Source of the DNA: Candidatus Peribacteria bacterium
Lineage (GTDB): Bacteria > Patescibacteriota > Gracilibacteria > Absconditabacterales > Absconditicoccaceae
Reading direction: 5' to 3'
Assembly (NCBI GenBank): GCA_031276875.1
Contig: JAISMG010000038.1
Location: 1-64,000, forward strand
Length of the DNA stretch: 64,000 nt
Both the position numbers and the translations under genes were made by a program. Under the pieces are notes generated by a model that was given only the letters and a program-made list of their open reading frames with translations, was not told the origin of the DNA and did not search any database. Positions 15,789-28,507 of this stretch are shown here, piece after piece. How positions within the stretch are numbered: the stretch's first letter is position 1; every line of letters begins with the position of its first letter.

Positions 15789-16742
15789 ATGCACGTTCTC
15801 ATAAAAGGCTACTACGGATTTAAAAATCTGGGTGATGAACTCATCCTTTTTGCAGTACTTCAACGAATAGAAGAAACCCTCCACCCCAAAAAAATCTCTC
15901 TGATTTCCGGAGACCCTCAATGGCTAGAACATCGACTTTCCATGCATAAAGCATTTTTTCCACCGATTTTCAAAAAGCTGACCTTTCTTCCCAAGCCAAG
16001 TTTCACTGACCATTTGCGAACCTTTTTGGGCAAAGAAAGAGGAACCTATGATTTTATCGTCTTTGGAGGAGGACAAGTGCTGGACGAGGAAAGAAAATTT
16101 CCCTACAACGGACGAAATCTCCCGCTCCTCTACTGACGAACCATCCACAAAGGAACCTTTGCTCTCATAGGAGGTATTGGAACACAGAACAAAGACGGAA
16201 CAGCAGCACTCCAAAAAATGTTGTTGGAAAGAGCAAAAATCGTGATACTCAGAGACAGTTTTTCGGAAGGATTATCAGAAAAACTCTTGCCAGAAGCAGA
16301 ACGGCACAAAGTGCAAACGGTGGGAGATTTGTCGTTACCGATTTTGGAAGAGAGTAAAAAGCTCTTTGAAAAAGAAAAAACAAAAACCACCAGAGACCCT
16401 TATGTACTGATAAATAGTTCCCCATTATGCTCGTTTGACCAAGCTGTGAAAAAGATAAAGAATTTCCTGAGAAAGTTTCCTCACGCCCAACCGCTCTATT
16501 TCCCTGCTCATTGGGGAGAAGATTTGCAATATTTTGAGAAACTCCAAGAACATCTTCCTCCGCTGGAACTTTTTGACTGGACGAAAGCAGGAGTAGCCAC
16601 AACGATGAAACTTTTCTATTTTGCACAAGGAGGCATTGGAGCGAGATTGCATTTTCTCTATCCGTTAAAATTTTTTGGAGTACCGTATGAAGTGCTCTAC
16701 AATAGTCATAAAAATCAGATTAATTTAGCTGATATTGATTAA
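15789..16742 (+). CDS. Polysaccharide pyruvyl transferase (CsaB-like) family protein
   Basis: YYGFKNLGDELILFAVLQ...DFIVFGGGQVLDEE...LIGGIGTQNKDG...GARLHFLYPLKFFGVP. Confidence 0.8.
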
Positions 16743-16747
16743 AAATA

Positions 16748-18358
16748 ATGTTTCTCCTCTCTTTTACTCTTTCACTTGCCATTTACACGATTTGGCTGAA
16801 TGCTCCCTTGGGAATGATGATTTCAGCAGGGGTATTGGGAATATTGCTGTTGGTGTGTGGATGGAAACGTCAACGAAAACAGTGTGGACGAATATTTGCA
16901 GGAAATCTGCTCGCTCTCCTCCTCATCAGTGGAAATCTTTTGCGAAGAAATACCGATGATGGCAGTAAAGATGATTTGCATAGTTTTCGATACGGAATAA
17001 CCCCTCCAGTATCTTCATCTCCAACGTTTGAGGACAAGCCAACTCCAACTCAACGAGAGACCTTCAATGGATTTGGAACTATCATTGATACACAGAAATA
17101 TCACGTGTATCTGTTTGAAGACGAAAAAGGAAATGTCCGACGTTTAAGCTCAAAGCAAACCTACCATATCGGAGACCAGCTTTTTTTGTCTGCTAGTCTT
17201 TTGCGTTTACAACTCCAGAAGGTGTTTAATGCGAATTTCATTCCGCCACGAACAGCGGAATTTTGGGACTATCAATTCAACTACGATAAACGAATTTTTA
17301 TGAAAGGCATCGCGGGAACCGCATATGAAAAGCAATCAATCCTCGTAAATCCGCAGCACCCCTGAACGATTAACGGAACGTTTCCACCAGAAAGAAAACT
17401 CTGATGACTGGAGCGTATCCGTGCCTGAATGCAAACCTATGTAGAGCATATCTACGGACAAAATCAATATGCAGGACTACTATTGGGACTATTGATTGGT
17501 GATAAATCGTTGATACCTACAGAACAGTATGACACCTTTGTGGAAAGTGGATTGGTGCATATTATCGCGGTAAGCGGTGGGAATATTGCAATGGTCGTCA
17601 TTCTGCTTTCTTTTCTATTGAAATGGATACCGTTATATGTGAGGAATGGGCTTATCATTGTAATGATTGGCGGATATGCAATGATTTGTGGAGGGGATAG
17701 TAGCGTCATCAGAGCCGCTCTAATGGGAAGTTTGACGTTGATTGCTCTGTTTTGGGGACGTGAAATTTCGATACGAAGAACGATGAAATATGCTTTGGGA
17801 GGCATTTTGCTTTTTAGTCCTTTTAGTCTGGTGTATGATGTGGGATTATTGTTAAGTTTTAGTGCGATTATGGGGATTGTGTTGGTGCAGAAACTTTCAG
17901 AACAGTATGCTCTCCATTTGCAACCTCTGGCAACGCGTTCAGGAAATATCCAACAAGGAAAAAAAGCTGGCTTGCTCCAGAGTAAGTTTTGGAAAGAATA
18001 TGTAGTGCCAACGATTGGAGCGAGTTTGGGAACGGCTCCTGTGTTACTCTTTTTTATGAATGGGGTCAATGTAGTAGGAATTGTGCTGAATATCGTAATC
18101 GTTCCGCTTATTCCAGTGCTTACTATCTACGGATTTGCTTCATTGTTGCTTTCTGCTCTTGTGCAACGAGAGGGGCGAATATGGGGAGAAGTCCTGATGA
18201 TGAAATTGGTATACGGGTTGTCGAAATTTGGGAAAGAGTACGCAATTGTAGTGCAAGCAAAAAATGTGGTAGCGAAATATGTATTGATGGGACTGTTCAT
18301 TGTGGGAGGAATTTGGGGATATAGAAAAGTAATGCAACAGCAAACCCCTTTGAAATAA
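16748..18358 (+). CDS. comEC: ComEC/Rec2-like competence membrane protein
   Basis: GLLIGDKSLIPTEQYDTFVESGLVHIIAVSGGNIAMVV, SSVIRAALMG; TGA-Gly at the junction after NPQHP. Confidence 0.85.
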
Positions 18359-18438
18359 AAAAAATCCCCTTGCAAAATCGCTCATTATTGATATGTTCAT
18401 CATATGCTTATTTTCTCATTTTATTTTCCATTCTTGTA

Positions 18439-19545
18439 ATGTTCAACTCCTTTTGAATGCTCGGTGCATTAACCTTAATGACCCTCCTTCTTACTACCGC
18501 TCTCTACTACATCATCACCAGACGAAGTCATCTCTTTAATGCCTCCTTCACCAGCAAATTCACCTTTCTCATCAGCTTTCTCATCACCTTGCTAGTCCTG
18601 GGAATGATGATAAGTCAATTTAATGAACACAAACTTTTTTCTCTCCTGTCAAGTATCGGTTCTCGACTGCTAATGCTCATACTCATTGTGACGCTATTAT
18701 TGGCACTGGAACAGCTTCTCAGCTTTTTAGTCAGCTTTACTCCTTTGAACCTCCCGCAAGGACCAGCAAGAGGACGAATAACCTTCAGCATTTTTCTCTT
18801 ATTGTTTGCTTATGGCGTCCATCAAGCACTCACCACCAAACTCACCGAAACCACCATCATCACTGACAACATTCCTCACGATTTGAAGATAATGCTGGTC
18901 GCTGATTTTCACGTTGATGACCTGATTGCTACGTTACATTTACAAGAGCTGAAAAAGCAGATTGCACTCCAAAGTCCCGATATCGTGCTTATCGCAGGTG
19001 ACTTTTTCAATAAAGCTGATGTCAGACAAGCGAATTATTATGCAGTGCTTTCGGGAATACAAGTTCCAATGTATGCTGTAGAAGGTAATCACGACACAAT
19101 GGGGAAACAGCTTGCACTTCGCCACATTGAAGACCTCACTCCCATCAAATTTCTCTACAATGAAAGTGTCATACTTCCAGAGTTGAACCTCCAACTTATA
19201 GGACTGAAAGAAGCAGGACAATGGAGAAATTCAACGCTGGACAACGTGCTTGCCACCAGCAATATTCAAACAGGAGCAACCTTCAACATTTTGATGACCC
19301 ATCAACCCATCAGTTTAAAAAAGCTGACCAATGTTCCCATCGACTTGGAAGTAGCAGGACACACCCACAGAGGACAAATTCGAGGAGTGAGCTATTTGGT
19401 GGCATTGGTGAATGACTACGGATACGGGAAATACACTGAGAAAAACAAAACTGCTTTCGTCACGCAAGGAATTTGAACACGAGGACTTCCTGTGAGATTA
19501 GGAACAAGAAGTGAAATTGTCATAATTCATCTCCAGAAAAGATAA
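18439..19545 (+). CDS. Membrane-anchored metallophosphoesterase
   Basis: N-terminal TM helices; MLVADFHVDD, IAGDFFNKADV, EGNHDTMG, AGHTHRGQIRG, VTQGI[G]TRGLPVRLGTRSEI. Confidence 0.85.
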
Positions 19546-19616
19546 ACTCAATCTTTTCTTGACTTCAAGTATTGCTTCATTACACTATATGCAATATTTA
19601 TATCATTACTATAATA

Positions 19617-19898
19617 ATGTCTACTGATACAATAACTTTAGAAAGGCAATCTTTGATTGCAGAACGATTGGTGAGTATAGCAAAACCTCTTAGAGTAAAG
19701 ATAGGAGAAAAAATAATAGAAATTGACCCATTAGTGGATTGGGATATAGATGAAAATGGAGAAGCTATTGTGACACCAGAAAATATCAAAGCTCATCAAC
19801 AAGCAATGCAGGAACTTGCAAACGGAGAAACAACTCATCTTGATTTGAACAGCATAAAAAGTTATGAAGATTTTATGAAAATAATAAAAACCGAGTAA
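19617..19898 (+). CDS. Putative type II antitoxin
   Basis: MSTDTITLERQSLIAERLVSIAKPLRVKIG...; stop overlaps downstream toxin ATG (TAATG). Confidence 0.6.
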   Translation: MSTDTITLERQSLIAERLVSIAKPLRVKIGEKIIEIDPLVDWDIDENGEAIVTPENIKAHQQAMQELANGETTHLDLNSIKSYEDFMKIIKTE

Positions 19899-20155
19899 TG
19901 CAATACCAAATTGAACTCAGTAAAACGGTAAAGAAATTTATAGCTAAACACGAGGAAATTTCTTATAGGTTTTTCTTCGCTCTCGAAAAAATAGCAGTAA
20001 ATAATACAATATTTCTAGACATTAAAAAACTTCAATGAACAGAAAATAAGTATAGATTGAGAATTGGAAAATACAGATTTTTATATGAAGTATTTGAAGA
20101 AAAAATCTTTATCTATTTTTATGACTCTGACTCCAGAGGAGATATTTATAAATAA
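19898..20155 (+). CDS. RelE/ParE-like toxin (missing from the ORF track)
   Basis: MQYQIELSKTVKKFIAKHEEI...LDIKKLQ[TGA]TENKYRLRIGKYRFLYEVFEEKIFIYFYDSDSRGDIYK. Confidence 0.75.
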
Positions 20156-20170
20156 TAGAATAACCACCCA

Positions 20171-21277
20171 ATGAATAGTGTCGCATTAGACAAACTCAGA
20201 AAAAAAATTTGAAAACTTCCTATGGCACTCATAGAAATGACCATAGCGTTTTTTATAGTACGAGGAATGCTCTTTTATGTGGGAACAAGAATTGCATTTG
20301 TTTTTTCGCTCCCCATTGGAGTATGGGCAACCGCTTCAATGATTATTGCAGGAGTAGGAGTCCTCATCAGTTTTGAATATGCAGGGAAAGGGAAATGGCG
20401 GGATTATATCGGCATTATTTCAATGTGGATTTTTGCTCTTTTGACTACGGCAACCGTCGTATTAGCAGCCGAACATCTATTTAAGCTCAGCCTTTTAATT
20501 CCCAGTATTTTAACGGTATTACTCATTTCTGCTATCACGCTGCGAGGATTTTTGAGAAGTAGAACCATTATCCATACCCATTATACTATCATTTCAGATA
20601 AAATCAAAAAAAATCTGAAAATCATTTTCATTAGTGATATTCATTCCGATTTGGTCTACGGAAAACGACATCTCAAAAAAATTGTAGACCAAATCATCGC
20701 AGAACAGCCAGATATGGTGTTGGTAGGCGGTGATATTGTCAATACGCCACAAGCTACCTACGTTGCTGCATTTAATGAATTTCAAAGAATTAAGGTACCA
20801 ATGTATGCCGTCATCGGCAATCACGACGTTTATTTTGGTCCCTTTACGGAAGTTATTTCAGCAGTGTTTCGTACTGCCAAGATGCTTCCTCTGAGAAATA
20901 AAAGCATTATCCAAGATGGCATCCAAATTGTAGGTATTGATGACTGCAAACTTCGAGGAAAGAAAACCCTCATAGACACGATGAACGCGTGCAATATTCA
21001 ACGTCAAGGATTATTTACCATTTTCCTGACCCATAGACCTATCCATCTTTCCAAGGTAAGAAATTATCCTATTGATTTGGAGCTTGCGGGACATACGCAC
21101 AATGGACAAATTCGAGGAGTGCATTTTATTTCTCATATGGTATTTGATTATAATTATGGGAAATACACACGAAAAGATAGGACGGCAATCGTTTCTCAAG
21201 GATTGGGAGCAGGGATACCATTTCGTATTGGAACTGAAGGTGAAATCGTTATACTCCATTTAGAAAAGAAAAAGTAA
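20171..21277 (+). CDS. Membrane-anchored metallophosphoesterase (paralog of 18439-19545)
   Basis: IIFISDIHSDLVYG, LVGGDIVNTPQ, IGNHDVYFG, AGHTHNGQIRG, VSQGLGAGIPFRIGTEGEI. Confidence 0.85.
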
Positions 21278-21345
21278 AAATCAAGGAAATACACACCAAA
21301 AGTTGACTTCCTTTTTAATAGGACTTGCAATTCCCAATAAAAAGA

Positions 21346-21375
21346 GTAAGTATCTCTGATAGAGATGCTTTTTGA
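21346..21375 (+). terminator. Rho-independent terminator or attenuator
   Basis: AAGTATCTCT-gat-AGAGATGCTT followed by TTT. Confidence 0.6.
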
Positions 21376-21400
21376 TTTTTACTCTTTTCTTATTATCATT

Positions 21401-24139
21401 ATGAAAAAACCTGCTTTGTTTGTTCTCTTTACTTGTTTTTTATTCCTGACTGCCTGTGGACCGCAGCCTCAGAGTGAAATTACTGCTTCTTCCGTCGCTG
21501 TTCCAGCGTCAGGAACTGTGGCTTCCTCTTACGCGTATACGTGGAAAATGCTTCAGCCTTCTGTTATTGATATGACCAATCGAACCGCGATGAATGAAGG
21601 CTTTCACGAGCAACGAACAACGGGATATGTTTTGAGTACAGGAGAAGTTGACAGACGAAAAGCAGAATGTCCTGAGATAACGATACTCACAGAGGGACTT
21701 TCTACTCCAAAAGATTCTCCCTCTCTGGCTACCGTGCTTTCTTCTTCAAAATTAGTTGCTGGTGCGACTATTCCACTTACGGGATACTGGAACGCTAAAA
21801 GTATGATAAACTTATCCGATACCGAGAAACAGCAAGTTGCAACTAGAGGACGAACTATTGTTGGAATTGATAGATTAAACAGTCGATACCCTATTAGTTA
21901 TGCGAAAGAAGATTCTTCTGACATGGCATATAGTGAAGAATGGGCAACTATCTATGATAAAATCTGAGGTTCAACTGAAGAAAATAGAAGGTACCCCTTC
22001 AATACGATGCTGATTACCAATGATTTGTTGTTGCACATTTATCACAAACTCTTTGATAATGGACTCAAATATTACGAAGAACAAATCGCGAGACCCACGC
22101 TTACTACCCTTTCTGAAACACTTTATCAGCAGTATCTCACCGCTTCCCAGCAGGAAAAAAATCCTGAATTACAATCTTTCTATGCGTTTCTCGCGGCGTA
22201 TTGGGCAGTTCCTCATATCTTTTTGCCTTCCAATGACCAGCTCATTGCACTTTCCCAACAAGCGATGAACCGTGCCCGAGAAAATAATGACTATGATAGT
22301 TCTCCTAATATTGGCGATGAAGCCCTTGCAACCTTCCTTCAGCAGAGAATGCAAACGATTACTTCCACGCTCCCTGCTCCCTATCAAACGCTCCTTCCTC
22401 AAATCGTAGAAAAAATCCTGAAAGCTGACGAACCAAAAGCGATGGATGAATTTCTCGCGGTGCTTGCTGAGGACGAACTCCTCCAAAACGGAATGCAATT
22501 GCAACAAGATTACACCCAATTCAGACCTAGAGCACATTATACGGACTCTTCATTACTCAAAACGTATTTTATGGCGATGAAATGGTTGATGAGAGAAAAA
22601 TTTTACTTCCAAAGTCCTACACTGACCAAAGCTGCTCTTATCTTGGGAAGTACCATTGATGAGCAAGATTTACAGAAACTCAACCAGCTTTCTCAGCAAA
22701 TAAGCCAATTGATAGGAACCGACGATGACTTGACCTTAAACGAACTTCTGCAATGGCAAGCAACCAAAAACTTCACCACACCTTCAACGATGCTTGCAAA
22801 CTTCAACGAACAACTTCGCACCGAACTTGCTTCGCTTCATCCTCAGAACATCCAATCAACTGCTTATAGTACCGATACTGTAATGATGACCACCGAAACG
22901 GAAGCCAAACAGGCGACCGATGGATTTGTCTTTTTCGGGGAGAAATTCACGTTGGATAGTTATCTGTTTGACCTCACAACGGCCGGAAGTGCTGAAAAAG
23001 AATTTGCTTACAAACCCAATATCCAAACTGCTCTCATCGTTCCCGACATCTTGGAAGATAACGCTTTGGCTCATCAGCTCGTGAAACTCCGACTTTCCGA
23101 AAAAGCTGATGAGAACAAAATTAGAGAAGATGCTGCGTCAGGATTCACGCAATATTCCAGTTATGAAAAGGTAAAAGAGGAAGCAAAAGCTGCTCTTTCC
23201 GCATTACGAAACAAGGAATGACCAGAGACTTCTCCAATAGTCAACAATATCTACCACAACTGGCTTTCTCTTCTCGGATTGCTTGTGAAAGCTCCTCTGG
23301 AAAATGCTCCATACTTTCAGCTAGACCCGCTCTATCAGCTCAAAAATCTGATTACCTATCTGGGTTCTTATACAGAACTCAAGCACGACACACTTCTGTA
23401 CGTCAAACAGGCTTATGCTGAACTGGGAGCTGGAGGTGGTGAACCGTGTGTTATTGAAATCCCAAATCCTGCTCTACCTGTTCCCAAAGGCTATCTTGAT
23501 GTTCAACCAAACTTTTTAGACCAATTGATACAACTGAACGCCAAAACTGCTCAATACTTTGATGAAACCTATGAACAAGAAAAATTCGTTGAATTCTGAA
23601 ACATCCTCCAAAAATTCAAGGAAATGCTGCTCAAACAACTGCACAACGAAATTATCAGTGATGAAGACTTTGAATGGCTCAGACTTTTGGCAAGTTATCA
23701 AGGTACCCTCTCTAAGCTCCTTCTCCCGACCAAAACCATTGGCGAACCTACTCAAAAAGAAATGAGAGGAGCGTTGATTGCGGATATCTTCACTTCTGAA
23801 GGAGGAAATCCTCTGTATGAAGCGATTGGTCGTCCTGCGTTGATGGTGCTGATGGTCAATGATGTGAATGGGGCGAGAGTAGTGCTTTGACCTGTCTTCA
23901 CGCATTACGAGTTTTACCAAAGTGATGAGATTATCCCGTCTGATAGTGCAACAAGATATACGGATGAAGACCGACAAGACCTTCTTCATTCAGAAAGTCG
24001 TGGCGAAGAGTATTATCAATATTATCCAGAAATGGGAGAATTCCAACCAGCTCTCAATTCTCAGCAAGGACTTTCTATTGTGAGTAAAGAATTCTTAAGC
24101 GAGTTGCTCATTGAAGATTTATTACCACTATGGCAATAA
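21401..24139 (+). CDS. DUF3160-like lipoprotein
   Basis: MKKPALFVLFTCFLFLTACGP lipobox; LITNDLLLHIYHKLFDNGLKYYE; VMLNDVNGARVVLGPVFTHYEFYQ-type C-terminus; one ORF across three TGA-Gly. Confidence 0.8.
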
Positions 24140-24140
24140 G

Positions 24141-24941
24141 ATGAAAATCTCTTCTCGCTCTCTTGTCTCTTCTGTTGTCCTCGGTATCAGCATTTTGCTT
24201 CTGATTGTCCTTTTTCGGTACTTTAACGAGTCAAAATCAAGTCAAAAAAGCTGACTCCATTTCGCGATACTCCCGCATTTTATGCTTGCTTCCGAGAAAG
24301 TAGACGCATTTTACGCCTTCCTCAAAGCAAAACGATACGCTGATACTGACCCGATGACGATTATTCTGCTTTCTCCCAACCATTTTCACCCTTCCTCTAC
24401 CACCCCACAAACGCTTTGCACGTCCAGCGAAATCTATTTCAGACAACAAAAGTATTTCCTCACTCCGTATCCAGAGATTGCGTGTGATAAACAGATTTTT
24501 TTCCCGTTTGGAAATGCTATTACGACCAAGGAACACGGTATCGGTGAACATCTTCCGCGGATTAAACGCTATTTTCCAATGACGAAAACGATTATACCAT
24601 TGGTGCTTCCTACTCATCAACGCCCTATGTTGCCACAGGAGGTTGTATTGCCTGACCATACGCTGGTGATTGCGTCGGTAGATTTTTCTCATTATCTGCC
24701 TGAGGCTGTCGCACAAGCAAATGATACCGTGAGTATTAGCACTTTACAAAGCTGAACGTGAGAATGGATAGATTTCCGCTGATTGGATGTGGATTGTCCA
24801 GCGTGTTTGTATGTAGTTCATCAATTGGCTGGAACCCATCAACAACAGGCAAACGTGTATTGGAGGGATAGTTCAAGTACGATACTTGGACGTGATATGC
24901 AAGAGGAGAACACGTCAAGGGTTTTTGTGTGGTATGAATAA
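24141..24941 (+). CDS. MEMO-like (AmmeMemoRadiSam system protein B) family protein
   Basis: TIILLSPNHF, EHGIGEHLPRIKRYFP, LVIASVDFSHYLPEAVA, LGRDMQEENTSRVFVWYE-TAA. Confidence 0.75.
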
Positions 24942-24967
24942 AAAGACACCGTTTGTGATGTCTTTTT
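24940..24967. terminator. Bidirectional rho-independent terminator
   Basis: AAAAAGACA-ccgtttgtga-TGTCTTTTT. Confidence 0.75.
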
Positions 24968-25009
24968 AAAATTCTTGGGAATTCTCGGAATACATTCTCC
25001 GAAATTCTT

Positions 25010-26671
25010 CTAGTACATATCCATTCCTCACATTCCACCCATTCCTGCACCAGCTCCAGCTCCTGCGTTGTGAGAACAACATCCTTTTTCTTCTTTTCCA
25101 TCAACTACTACCGCTTCAGTAGTCAAAATCATCGCAGCAGTCGAAACCGCATTTTCCAGACTAACACGCAGTACTTTCGCTGGGTCGATAATTCCAGCTG
25201 CTTTCAAATCTTTGAATTCTCCGGTTCTAGCGTCAAATCCGTAATGCATATCGTCAGATTTTTTTACCTCTTCGACTACATAATCACCTTTAAACCCTGC
25301 ATTATCGGCAATCTGTTTCACAGGATATTGGATGGCTTGTTGCAAAATTTCTACCGCTACCTGTTCGTCTTCATCTTCCAAGGTGAAGGTTCCAAGAGTT
25401 TTAGAAAGCTGCACCAAAACGCTTCCTCCTCCTGCTACAATTCCTTCTTCAATCGCTGCTCTGGTCGCATTCAAGGCGTCTTCAATTTTGAATTTCTTAT
25501 TTTTCATTTCCATTTCTGTGGCTGCTCCTACTTTGATAACGGCAATACCTCCCACGAGTTTTGCTAACCTTTCAGCGAATTTTTCTTTGTCGTAATCGGA
25601 TTTGCTGTTTTCAATCTGACTTCTAATCTGATTTGCTCTCGCTTCAATTTCTGCTTCATCACCTTTTCCAGCAACGATAATGGTTTCGTCTTTGTTTACG
25701 ATGACTTTGTCGGCTTTTCCGAGCATTTCCAGTGTAGCGTCTTCAAGTTTAATCCCTACATCTTCGGTAATCAATGTCGCTCCGGTTACCGCAGCAATAT
25801 CTTTCAAAATCTCCTTTTTTCTGTCTCCAAATCCCGGAGCTTTTACAGGCACGGCATTCAACGCCCCTTTCAATCTATTGAGAATGAGAGATGCAAGGGC
25901 TTCTCCTTCCACGTCTTCTGCGATAATAAGCATATCTTTTCTTCCAGTCTGAGCCATTGCTTCCAATACTGGCAAAATGTCTTTGAGCGAGCTGATTTTT
26001 TTATCTGTTATCAAAATGTATGGCTTATCGATAATGCTTTCCATTCTCTGCGTATCGCTGACAAAGTAAGGACTCAAGTATCCTTGGTCAAATTGCATTC
26101 CGGTTTTGATTTCTTTGGTCAGTCCGATAGTGTTGCCTTCTTCAACGGTAATTGTTCCGTCTTTTCCGATTTCTTCAAAGACATCAGCAATCAGATTTCC
26201 TACCTCTTCATCTTGAGCGGAAAGAGTAGCAACTTGTTTGATGAGTTCTTTGCTATCACCGATTTGTTGAGCAGATTTCTGGATTTCTTCCACGAGTTTA
26301 TTTACGGTTTTGTGCAGTCCGCGACCAAGTGCGAATGGATTGATACCGCTATCAATGTATCTGAGCCCTTCTTTGGCGATAGCGTGAGCGAGGACTACGG
26401 TAGAAGTGGTTCCATCTCCCGCTTCTTTATTGGTTTTTTCGGCAGCTTCTTTGACCATACTTGCTCCGACGTTGTGTACTTTGTTTTCGAGTTCGATTTC
26501 TTTGGCTACGCTGACTCCGTCATTGGTAACGGTAGGTGCTCCATAGGATTTTTCGAGAATGACGTTTCTTCCTTTGGGTCCCATTGTCACTTTTACGACG
26601 TTGTTAACGATTTCTAGTCCTTCTAAAAGGAGTTTTCTTGCGTTTTCCGCATAATGGATGTCTTTTTTCAT
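25010..26671 (-). CDS. groEL: Chaperonin GroEL
   Basis: MKKDIHYAENARKLLLEGLEIVNNVVKVTMGPKGRNVILEKSYGAP...; C-terminus GAGAGMGGM[TGA]GMDMY-TAG. Confidence 0.98.
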
Positions 26672-26833
26672 AGGTGTTTGTAATATAAAGAGTAAAAAAG
26701 TTTTAAAGGCTGAATAGTAATTTTCTCTTGATTTTGTATTATTATTATGTATAATATTAAATGTCAATGAGTAGTTTTCTATTTATTGACTGCAATCCCT
26801 GAAGCAGTTAGAGGGGAAACAAAAATAAATATT

Positions 26834-27022
26834 ATGAATAAAATAATTCTTTATGTGTTTACAGTCTGTGCACCCCTATGTCTTATTCTCACAGGATATT
26901 TCTTGGGAAGGTATCATATTTTTGATACTTTGAAAGAAGCAGTTCTTACTGGAGTCTTTAGCACATTATCAATAGCATTCTTCTATGGAAGAGCTATTGT
27001 ACGAAAGGATATTCAGTACTAG
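26834..27022 (+). CDS. Small membrane protein
   Basis: MNKIILYVFTVCAPLCLILTGYFLGRYHIFDTLKEAVLTGVFSTLSIAFFYGRAIVRKDIQY; hydrophobic. Confidence 0.45.
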   Translation: MNKIILYVFTVCAPLCLILTGYFLGRYHIFDTLKEAVLTGVFSTLSIAFFYGRAIVRKDIQY

Positions 27023-27051
27023 ACTAGTAAACACAAGATTTAAGTCTAACT

Positions 27052-27080
27052 AATCCTTGCTTTTAGGCGAGGATTTTTTT
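27052..27080 (+). terminator. Rho-independent terminator
   Basis: AATCCTTGC-ttttag-GCGAGGATT-TTTTT. Confidence 0.7.
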
Positions 27081-27141
27081 AAGTAACAATTGTGTCTCGC
27101 CCCTTTGGGGCTGTGTTATGTTAGTTGTTCCTTTTGTTTTT

Positions 27142-27519
27142 TTACAATGTGATTTTTTTTATTGCTCCGTCTGGTTTATCAAATTGTAATGAAGTTGGTG
27201 CATCTTCAGGTTGTGCTTCAATAAGCCTCCACCCATCAACTGTATGGTTCAAGATAACTTCCCAAATTTTCCTATCAATAGTATTGTTTTGTAATCGTTC
27301 TTCCATTTCTAGAACATCATTTTTAACTTTTTCGTTAATTTCAATACTAGAATTTTCGGAATGTTCTTGAGTGTAAAATCTTCTAATAGCTTCTTCATAT
27401 TTACGAAGTTCTGCTGAAGACATATATTCTATTTCTGTTGAAAGTTCTTTTAGTAATAATTCTAATTGATTAGCAGGTGGAGTAGAGATTTCTCTCTCAG
27501 GTATTTTTGGATTTTCCAT
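27142..27519 (-). CDS. Hypothetical protein
   Basis: 125-aa ORF, acidic/helical composition, no recognised family. Confidence 0.5.
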   Translation of the reverse strand: MENPKIPEREISTPPANQLELLLKELSTEIEYMSSAELRKYEEAIRRFYTQEHSENSSIEINEKVKNDVLEMEERLQNNTIDRKIWEVILNHTVDGWRLIEAQPEDAPTSLQFDKPDGAIKKITL

Positions 27520-27545
27520 TGAATAATCATAAGTGAATAAAAGGG

Positions 27546-28427
27546 TTATTTTTTCCTTAGCTTTCTTTTCTGTTTTTGTTGTTTTGAAAGGTTATTTTCT
27601 GGGGAAAGGAGAGGCTTTTTAGCAGCGATTTCAAATTTTTCTTTGGTCTCTCTCACAATTTCTACAGATTGGTCTACACACGCTCCTACTTCGTTAAATC
27701 CTTTTGCATTATTTCCTTCCATAATTTCTTTTGCTCCTGCTTCTGCCATTTGGGTTAATTGGATTTCCATTGCTGTCATATTATCTCTGATATTATCATT
27801 GGGAGCAAGCCCTTTGAGTGTTCTAATGTCTGAAGCATCTATCTCATCACCAAAGATTTTATAGGTTTTATTTGTGATAATAGCATATTCTATGCCATTT
27901 TCAATTCCTCTCATTCGAAGTTCATCCGTAAAGGTATTTCTGGTTGCTATTCCTTGTATTCTCTTTTTTATCCAATCTTCCGTCATTCCTTTATGTTGAT
28001 ACATACGAATAGCTCTGGCTCTCGCTCTTTCAATGCCAAGTTCTGGATTATTTATTTCTTCTAACCTTTCATTTCCAAGCGAGGCAAGTCGTTGTTTGAG
28101 AGGTTCTGCATTGGGAGAGGGGATGGATTGAATGATACGGAGTGCGATTTGGGTATTGGCTGCATCTGATGTATACCTTTTCCCATCTGCTGCCATAAAT
28201 TTCAGTTGGTGACAATTTGTCACCATCTCATTTCATTCCTCTTTCAACCTCTGTTTTAGCTTGTTTCGATATTTTCTCCCATCTACACTTCCCGATAAAA
28301 TCCCAACAATATCTACCACGGAAAAGTATCGCTCATCTTGATGCCATTGTTTTCTAATGCCAGACTGTTCATTAAAGAGTGTAAAGTCAGCATTAGTAGG
28401 GGTGAAAAGACTGGTTTGTTGTTTCAT
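27546..28427 (-). CDS. BRO-N / DinD-like DNA damage-inducible protein family
   Basis: FNEQSGIRKQWHQDERYFSVVDIVGILSGSVDGRKYRNKLKQRLKEE[G]NEMVTNCHQLKFMAADGKRYTSDAANTQIALRIIQSIPSPNAEP. Confidence 0.75.
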
Positions 28428-28507
28428 TATAAGCTATAAAAGTATTAAAACTTCTTTGCTTATAAACAAACATTACTAAATTTCAAGAGATTTTTTGATA
28501 GCAATGG

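Noticed and set aside
25070-26617. Long plus-strand ORFs opposite groEL (25070-25567, 25332-25595, 25680-25952, 26084-26617)
   Set aside because: Antisense shadow ORFs of the highly conserved groEL reading; low-complexity Ser/Phe composition with no recognisable family.
27546-28427. Prophage called from the BRO/DinD-like gene
   Set aside because: No terminase, capsid, portal, integrase or other phage structural genes nearby; BRO-N/DinD families are also chromosomal.
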